Source: Strobilurus pachycystidiatus (Eukaryota > Basidiomycota > Agaricomycetes > Agaricales > Physalacriaceae). From it: a stretch of 64,000 nucleotides of DNA. Below the pieces are notes generated by a model. It saw only the letters and a program-made list of their open reading frames with translations, was not told where the DNA came from and did no database searches. The DNA lies in NCBI GenBank assembly GCA_019915135.1, contig JAHLMK010000001.1:5456001-5520000 (forward strand), in the 5' to 3' direction. Below are positions 57,418 through 64,000 of this stretch, piece by piece. The translations under genes and the position numbers were made by a program. Within the stretch, counting starts at the first letter, position 1. The number at the start of each line of letters is the position of its first letter.

Positions 57418-57845
57418 ATGGCAGCACCACCCACGCTCGAGCTGGTCGACGAACTCTGCCTCTCGCTCGTCAACTTCGGTGTCTCATCCAAGTCCACGCC
57501 CACGTCTGATGCCACCGAAGGCTCCTTTTCTACGCCTGCTCCAGGACGGGAAGGTGCACCAGAAGAGGTCGCTAAGCCGCCATGTCAATTAGATGTACAT
57601 CCATCTTCCTGGGCTGACGTTTCCCTTCAGCCGACGAGGAAAGCCAAACACCACCTTTCTTCGACTTGGAGACCAATGACAGTCTATTGTTCTCAACCGC
57701 GCCAGCGGAGAGCATTACGCTACCAACAGGTTTGATTCGGATAGAATCATCTGCTCCACCTTCTAAGCCCATCGTTTTCAGACGAGCTCGATCGTCCCCT
57801 TTCCATACAACATCAGCGTCGTCGGGAATTTCTCCAGAGCGGTGA
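57418..57845 (+). CDS. Small hypothetical protein, member 2 of a two-copy family
   Basis: ATG 57418 opens MAAPPTLELVDELCLSLVNF. A phase-1 intron with a weak GTCAAT donor (about 57584-57630) joins EEVAKPPS to DEESQTPPFFDLETNDSLLF. It then reads STAPAESITLPTGLIRIESS, FRRARSSPFHTTSASSG, and ends at TGA 57843-57845. About 125 residues. Its acidic first half and basic Ser-rich tail mirror the gene at 46422, which has an intron in the same phase. No domain or targeting signal was seen. If the intron is not removed, the frame would run on to about 57735 instead. Confidence 0.55.
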
Positions 57846-58073
57846 ATGGGACAAGCAATCTAATCTTTTCTCCGTTGATCCGATGACATGTGGTGCGTAC
57901 CTGGTGGTGATACTCTCCAAGAAATGTCAACGGTTGAACGCGTGTTTTACAGATACGCGAATGAGAAGTTCAGAGCACTTGCAGCCATCGTGCCTTCCGC
58001 TGCAATCGTAGAGCTTGGTAACAGCCAAGTTGAACGTAGATAAGACCACGTTCTACAAGTGACACTACACTCT

Positions 58074-59538
58074 TTACACAATACGCTTCCGAAGTTCAGG
58101 ATGGCCAAGGTCAACTTTGAATGATGTAAGATGGGGCAAAATACGGACCACCCGGTCGCAGAAATCGTTGCTAATCAGAGTTTGGTAAACCAGGCGCATT
58201 GCGTTGTCGACACTGGGCCAGCCTCCCCACGGATGCAAAATCTCGAAACTCTCCAAAGACGGCACCGAACGAAGGATACTGTGCATTTGGTCCGCCAAGT
58301 TGTCTGTGCGCATAATCTTCCAAGACAAAGATTTCAATGGACAGCGCGATCGCTCCAGGAAATCCAAGGCTGATGCATAAGCCTCCACAGGAATGGAAAG
58401 CGAAAGAGTTTCAAGTGATGGGGCGGTGAACCGAAAGAGGTGAGGATGGAAGACATATTAATAAGCCCGAATTGAGAGCGATCGAAGGCGCTCGGAAGAG
58501 ACTATAGGCGGTGTAACAACGTTGCCTGTCAGTGTGTTGGCACCGCTCCCATACTCGATGCGCAGAGACTCCAGAGAGGATATCATGTACCATGTCAACG
58601 GTGACCTGCGCCCAATATGTCGTAAGGCGGACAGATACGAGTTGAGTGTATGGCAGCTTAACGCGGTAATAATCGAAATGCGTAAGTTCGACACTTTGAA
58701 GGAGAGGAGCCATTGAAAACAACGTTATGTCGACATCCTCCGGTAGGTGGTCTAGCGGAAACTCAATCCGAAGGGATTCAAGCCGTGGCATCTCGCACTC
58801 AACAGCCTCTGCGAGCTCTGGAACTATATCAAAATCGAGGTTGAGATCCACACACTGCCATCGCGCCCTATGATCCATCATGAACTGAAGAAGTTCACGG
58901 CTTGGGTAAGATTCTTCGGCGTCACTGGCGGGGGCCTCGCTGGAACAGCAGGTGAAAGACAGTGCATGGGAGCCAGAACGCCTGATATACGTAGAAAGGA
59001 TAGCACGCCACTCCAGTGGGTTGTCTTCTGGGTTGCCAAGATTGAATGAGGACCACAAGGCTGGCGTGGCAATAGCTATCTGGCGCCACCGACGTGAAAC
59101 ATGGCTGAGCGGCCAAGGGCCGCTCAATAACTCGAAGAAGCAATTCGAGTTCTTGTCGTTAGGCCCGCAGCATCGTTGGAAGATCTCGGCGAGTATCTCG
59201 GCTGGGAGCTGGTGCACCATGGACAACCTTCCTTGACACTGCGCCTCTATCGACTTCAGCCTGTCCCGTTCCGCCACGAGCCGTTTCCTCTCCTCGTTAA
59301 AGTCTGCAATGACACCGTCAAGGCGATCCAGCCCGCTTTCAATGTTCTCGATATCCGTTAAGACGCCGGGGAGAATGGCATCTCGAACGAGAGACGTGTC
59401 ATGCTCGGAAAGAGGATCATTTGAAGGTGGAAGACACTGGTGTATATCGGGATAGGATGTTTGATTGGACCGGCTGGTGAAGTCAAAGCGATAGACCTCT
59501 CGACAGGACCAACAAGCAAGTGAGGCGAGTGAGGACAT
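58074..59538 (-). pseudogene. F-box protein gene with apparent frameshift and in-frame stop
   Basis: ATG 59536-59538 opens MSSLASLACWSCREVYRFDF. A coiled coil follows (LDRLDGVIADFNEERKRLVA), then a clear F-box (MVHQLPAEILAEIFQRC through WPLSHVSRRWRQIAIATPAL), then leucine-rich text (MPRLESLRIEFPLDHLPED). Near 58580 the sensible frame changes (VDMVHDILS must continue as SLESLRIEYGSG one frame over). That frame then meets a TAA at 58458-58460 before continuing HLFRFTAPSLETLSLSIPVE to a natural TAA at 58074. No GT-AG intron tested removes both lesions. It is either a young pseudogene or two sequencing errors. F-box proteins of this lay-out act as ubiquitin-ligase adaptors and are greatly expanded in Agaricomycetes. 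Confidence 0.75.
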
Positions 59539-60104
59539 CTAGACTATAAGAAATAAGAGCAATTTCTCTCCGTAGTCAAATGGGTACCTTGCGCGATCTC
59601 GTATGTACAGGACGCACTGCGCTTGCGGTAGGTTAAGAAGAGAAGACCGAAGTGGTCCGTGCGTAGGTGACGGCAGGTCGAGAGGATGGCGCGATCACGC
59701 CGGGGCGCAGAACGGAACATTCGGCCCGATACTTACCACCCTTTCTCTCCGGTCCATGACTGCCATTCCGTGTTCTGTCAATGTTTATCTTTATCTCCAA
59801 TCTGCTGCGTTCTTAAGCTCGTCGCACAACTAAACGCGACGTCCTGGATACATGTCTTTTTTGTCACATTGCCTCGAAGGAGGAGTCGGCCACTTCGCCA
59901 TCGTCCACGGGCCGCGGTTGCAAGATCAGATCGCAGTCTCGCGACCCTCGTCGACGCTCGTCTGCCTGTGGTTCGTCGCCAACCCTCTTTCGTTGCTCTT
60001 TCGGTACTTTAACTTATAAATCAGGCCCGCATGATTTCACAGCGATAATAATCTACCACAACACAGCCTCTTCACATCTTCTCTCCACCGCCATCTCCAC
60101 AGTA
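59539..60104 (+). other. Divergent promoter region
   Basis: Lies between the divergent starts of the F-box gene (minus) and the membrane protein gene (plus). A TATA-like TTATAAATC near 60014 is about 90 bases before the ATG at 60105. No coding frame is supported. Confidence 0.5.
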
Positions 60105-60944
60105 ATGGCAGGAATGCACAACAGTGGCTCAAACGATGATGAGCGCTCAGGACCCAGCCCTTGTCCTTCACGGGACCAAGCCACCGACTCAGCAGGTGTG
60201 GCCTCCATAGCGGACGGTGACCAGCGTACACACGGCCATTCTCTGCAACCTACGTCGAAAGGTGGCATATTCTCCCGCGTGTATCAGCGTTCCAACCAGC
60301 GGGCAATGGAAGGCAGAGATGCGACGTACTCAGCCTATTCGGAGCTCCACGAGCGTCTCGGCCTGCCACCGTTGCTACCGGGGATGTGGAGAGGAACATG
60401 TATCGCTGTGTGCCGCGATGCAGGAATCCTCCTCGCGCTGGTAGCGGGCGTCCAAGCCCAAACCCTATTCCTCCTCCCCGTTCCCGTAGAGACCCCAATG
60501 ATGAAAGCCATTTCCATCCTGTGGTACAGCGCACTCGTCCTCGACCTTTCGGCTGCCGCTCTTTCGTTCTGCCTGAGCCAACTCGGTCGCCTACTCGATT
60601 TGCAGTTCGTGACAGACAACGGAACCGAGACGCTCGAGATCTTTCTCATGCGAAACCAGCCGTTGATATACAGCATTAATATGCTCATGATTATTGTCTG
60701 TGGACTTTCTTGTGTCCTTTTTGTGTCCCTGGGAGCAAGCGCATGGCTCCTGGGACTCGTCCTCTTTGCGTGGAACCAGCTCCCTCCAATCGTCGCGAAG
60801 GGCTTGACGGGTGTTTTCCTCATTGCATCGGCACCCGTCGCATTTTTCCTCCTTGTGTATGCCGTGATGGCAGCGGCATTCCTAGTCGCGGGCTTGACGC
60901 TCAGGAGGGCCAGGAGGCGGAAAGACTCGCAGGATGATATATGA
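60105..60944 (+). CDS. Multi-pass membrane protein of unknown function, single exon
   Basis: ATG 60105 (context AGTAATGG) starts a 279-residue protein without introns, ending at TGA 60942-60944. Residues 1-~85 are hydrophilic and probably disordered. About five hydrophobic segments follow: LLALVAGVQAQTLFLLPV, ISILWYSALVLDLSAAALSF, INMLMIIVCGLSCVLFVSLG, ASAWLLGLVLFAW and VFLIASAPVAFFLLVYAVMA. The C-terminus is basic (RRARRRKDSQDD). The pattern recalls small Agaricomycete membrane proteins of unknown role; no transporter motif is visible. Confidence 0.75.
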   Translation: MAGMHNSGSNDDERSGPSPCPSRDQATDSAGVASIADGDQRTHGHSLQPTSKGGIFSRVYQRSNQRAMEGRDATYSAYSELHERLGLPPLLPGMWRGTCIAVCRDAGILLALVAGVQAQTLFLLPVPVETPMMKAISILWYSALVLDLSAAALSFCLSQLGRLLDLQFVTDNGTETLEIFLMRNQPLIYSINMLMIIVCGLSCVLFVSLGASAWLLGLVLFAWNQLPPIVAKGLTGVFLIASAPVAFFLLVYAVMAAAFLVAGLTLRRARRRKDSQDDI

Positions 60945-61584
60945 ACAATCTCTATTATCTCTCAGTGAACATTCACCTGTGTCTCGGTATGGATTTCCTG
61001 GCTTCATATATTACCACTTCCGTTTGATTGACCAGTACTTTGGACCTACAGGTCGTCTCGTGTATCAACCAATAAAGGCAGTCATGTCAACCAGCGGTCT
61101 CGCTCGTCTGTGATTGCCTTTAGGATTGTTCTCTTCTTGCCCGGCATGATGCATGACTGCCCGGAAAGCGATTCTGGAAGGCGTCCCGGGGTCTCGAAAC
61201 GCGGCCACCGTTTCGGACATAATTCTAGTTTCTGACATCTAACCTTGAAGTGGTAGAGCTGGGCTATGTTCGCTAAAGTGATCAGGGATACGTGCAGTAT
61301 GATGATGATGATGATATATTCAGAGATTTCGCAAATTGTCGAGGAGCGTGTTGGAATGGAGATATCTCAATTTACCTACTCAAAATAGAGGTCAAAACGG
61401 TGATTTCGTCAATTACTCACCTTTGCGCGTATTTGTTATGTTGTATTGTCTACCATGAGAGGAGGCGGGGTCGAGTTTTTGGGTAAGAGGAGTAAGAGCG
61501 ACCGGCGTGCTCGGGCCGATACTGTAACTCTGCGTCCTATTCGTGTCGATCGCGTGACGGCAATTTGTATTTGTCCTTCGTACC
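60945..61584. other. Intergenic
   Basis: No gene. A short ATGATG microsatellite lies near 61300. Confidence 0.5.
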
Positions 61585-64000
61585 ATGTCGTTGCCGCGCA
61601 CCGATTCCGAGTCCGAGGCGTCCTTCATCCTTGTCGGCGACGGCGAGCAGCGCAGGGGCGGCCGCTCCCGAGTGACGTCGCTCAACACGAGCAGCAGCGG
61701 AGAGGAAAGCGCGCAGGCGGCTCGGGATACCACCTCGATCCATCCTTCGTCTGTGCCGTCCTACAAGGTGGGCTCTTCGCCGTCCTATGCGCATGATTGG
61801 TCATCTCTTGGGACCGGCGGCGCTATCAGGCTTCATGGCCGCCACTTTGTCGACAAATACGGCCGCGTGTGTGGGCTGAGGGGTGTTAACTTTTCCGGGT
61901 CGTGCAAGTCGTGCGTACTGCGCCTTCAGTGTGCCTCCAAATTTCGTTGACTGTCGTTTAGACCTGCGAATCACGATAACGACGTGTTCCCCGACGAGCA
62001 TGAGACAGTGACCTTTGTTGGCCGCCCATTTCCTCTGGAGGAAGCCCACGAGCATTTCAGCCGTCTAAGGCGATGGGGCTTCTCATTCAGTGCGCCTCAA
62101 ACTTCCGTAATAATCCTCCGAATTCAATGAATCATCACCTAGTTCGCTTCCTTGTTCTGTGGGAGGCCGTTGAACACACAGGTCTGTAAGTACATGCGCC
62201 TCTTATCTAAATGTTGTCACTGAGTCTCCCACAGCGGAATATACGACACGGAATACCTAGATTACATCCGGAGTCTTCTATCGATTTTGCCTCAGTACGG
62301 CATGATTGCCTTCGTTGCACTTCACCAGGACGTTTGGTCCCGATACTCAGGCGGATCGGGTGCACCGGCATGGACCCTGGAAGCAGTGGGATTTGACCTC
62401 AGTAAATTAGAGGAGACAGGCGCTGCTTGGCTAAAGGGCGTTAAAGGCGGAGGACACGTTGAAGAGGAACGTGGGCTGTGGCCCTGCGGGTACCAGAAAT
62501 TGGCGGCAGCGACTATGTCGTGAGTCTCGGTTATCATTCCACATCCAGCGATGATTTCTTACTGCATATCCCCAGCACGTTGTTCTGGGGTGGTGACGCT
62601 TTTGCGCCCAAGCTCAAGCTCAAGAACAAACATGGCGTAGAAGTGTCCGCCCAACAGTTCCTGCAAGGGGCATTTTTAGATATGTTCGAGGTTCTAGCTC
62701 GTGCTGTTGCTGATCTAGATAGTGTTATTGGTTTTGAGGTGTGCGTCGTTGCCTGTTATGTCCTTCAGCTCTCACCCTCTCTGCTCATCTGCAGATGATG
62801 AACGAGCCGCATAGAGGATACATCGACCTACAATCGCTCCACGCTTTCGATTATAATACTGATCTTCATCTTGGAGTTATACGTAGGTTCACAGCCCTTC
62901 ACATAATTGTTCTGACGCGAGTTTCAGCCACCGCGTTTGAATCTTTCCAACTGGGTGCGGGCCATCCAACGGATGTTGCGGTCTGGACGCGTTCGTGGCC
63001 AATGCCGACTCGCAAGACCGGTCACTGCCTCTTGAACCCCAATGGCGCCAAAGTTTGGCGCGCAGACGGGCCAACACAAGGCGCCTGTATATGGGAAATG
63101 CATGGTGTCTGGGGCTGGGACGTAGCGAAGAAGGAGGGTGTCGTTCTTCGGGAGAACTACTTCATCAATCACCCTATGGATGGGCATAAGGTAGGCGAAT
63201 TCCCCCTTTGGTGAGTCTACGCTCATCGCTGCAGATTGACTGGTATACGGATTGTTTCTATCCCTTCATTCGCAAGTGGGAAAATCGCGTCCGAATGGCC
63301 ATTCCGCCGGAGAAGATTCTTTTCGTCGAAGTTATCCCTAATGAGGTTGGTAATTTTCAAGCCATTGCGACATCTGTTGAACACTCTCGCTAGTTCTGCC
63401 CTCCCTCGTTCACACCTGACCGACACTTATCGAACATGGTGTATGCGCCTCATTGGTACGATCTCAACGGTCTGTTCCAGAAGGCTTTCGGAGACTTTAC
63501 TGTCAATGTGCAAGGCTTGTCACGGGTAACTCGACATCTCTGGAAGCATGTCCGTTGGCCTCAACTGACAATCACTTTGCAGGGTATGTTTCCTTTGAAA
63601 GCATTTTACTGGGGTCAGAAAGGCGCCCGGGAGAATTTCTCCCTCCAGCTCCGAAATATCGTCGAGCATGGGTACAAGTCGCTCGGCGAAAAACCTATCA
63701 TCATCGGAGAGTGTGGGGTGCCTATGGATCTCCAGTAGGATTCTCTTGAACCATGTCTATCTGCGGCTGACTGTTGACTGCAGTCGTGGAGAAGCCTTCC
63801 AAACTGGCGACTTCGTCTGGCAATCTAGAATGATGGACGCCATGATTACTGGGTTGGAACGTGCCCTGGTGGGATACACGTATGAAGCTTCCCTTGGACG
63901 AGTTCAAGTTTCTCTGACTCAGGTCCTTCATAGCCTTTGGAATTATAATCCTTCGAATGACGACGAGCGGGGTGACGACTGGAATGGCGAAAACTTTTCG
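61585..64000 (+). CDS. Glycosylceramidase / steryl-beta-glucosidase, GH5 subfamily 12 (3' end outside window)
   Basis: ATG 61585 opens MSLPRTDSESEASFILVGDG. After a Ser-rich N-terminus come GRHFVDKYGRVCGLRGVNFS, an intron to PANHDNDVFPDEHETVTFVG, FLVLWEAVEHTG, VALHQDVWSRYSGGSGAPAW, and VIGFE joined to MMNEPHRGYIDLQSLHAFDY (the Glu of NEP is the predicted acid/base). Later come NMVYAPHWYDLNGLF and KPIIIGECGVPMDL (the Glu of GECG is the predicted nucleophile). The last bases read NYNPSNDDERGDDWNGENFS, typical of this subfamily, and the frame is still open at 64000. About nine introns keep frame. Relatives (EGCrP1/EGCrP2) hydrolyse glucosylceramide and ergosteryl glucoside; which substrate applies here is inference. 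Both catalytic residues are present. Confidence 0.9.

Overview
This window is genomic DNA of a filamentous basidiomycete fungus, most likely an Agaricomycete (mushroom or polypore class). Four things show this. Genes are split by many 48-65 base introns with GTRNGT donors and YAG acceptors. There is a KDZ-type DNA transposase with a CxC2-like cysteine cluster. There are expanded families of lineage-specific hypothetical genes. Fungal families are present: a Helo-like NACHT protein, a DUF7702-type membrane protein, a GH5_12 glycosylceramidase and a Clr4/SUV39-type methyltransferase. The genus cannot be fixed from the sequence alone.

Left part, 1-18 kb: an accessory, transposon-rich region. A KDZ transposase (cut by the left edge), a serine/proline-rich protein, a basic coiled-coil protein and a large HMG-like hypothetical all lie on the minus strand. 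They are separated by a repeat-rich gap at 6.8-8.8 kb. A lysine-rich gene follows on the plus strand at 11.6-12.2 kb, just downstream of a 116-base module that is also found at the 5' end of the LINE at 18.6 kb. An island of distinct base composition (about 12.3-17.57 kb) holds two multi-exon hypothetical genes. Next to it is a truncated second copy of the HMG-like gene.

Middle part, 18.6-29.2 kb: a near full-length LINE with one uninterrupted frame (endonuclease, reverse transcriptase, RNase H, zinc knuckle) and an A15 tail; then 3.9 kb of decayed DNA holding a 20-base periodic repeat; then the 3' end of a second, different LINE.

Right part, 29.5-64 kb: mostly host genes with ordinary introns. 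In order: a propeller-plus-amidohydrolase protein (+), a coiled-coil/C2H2-like nuclear protein (+), an MFS transporter (+), a chromodomain/AT-hook/SET histone H3K9 methyltransferase (-), a small paralogous gene (+), a DUF7702-type membrane protein (-), a broken inverted copy of the amidohydrolase gene (-), a NACHT-ankyrin STAND receptor (+), a second member of the small gene family (+), an F-box gene with two lesions (-), a multi-pass membrane protein (+), and a GH5 glycosylceramidase that runs off the right edge (+). No tRNA, rRNA or CRISPR was found.

There is no single operon-like system. The main themes are silencing machinery (the SET protein) close to transposons, an innate-immunity-type receptor, and local duplication followed by decay. 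Three gene families each have two copies in the window, and in two of them the second copy is broken. Exon borders come from reading frames and splice sites by eye; start and stop codons are more certain than internal junctions.
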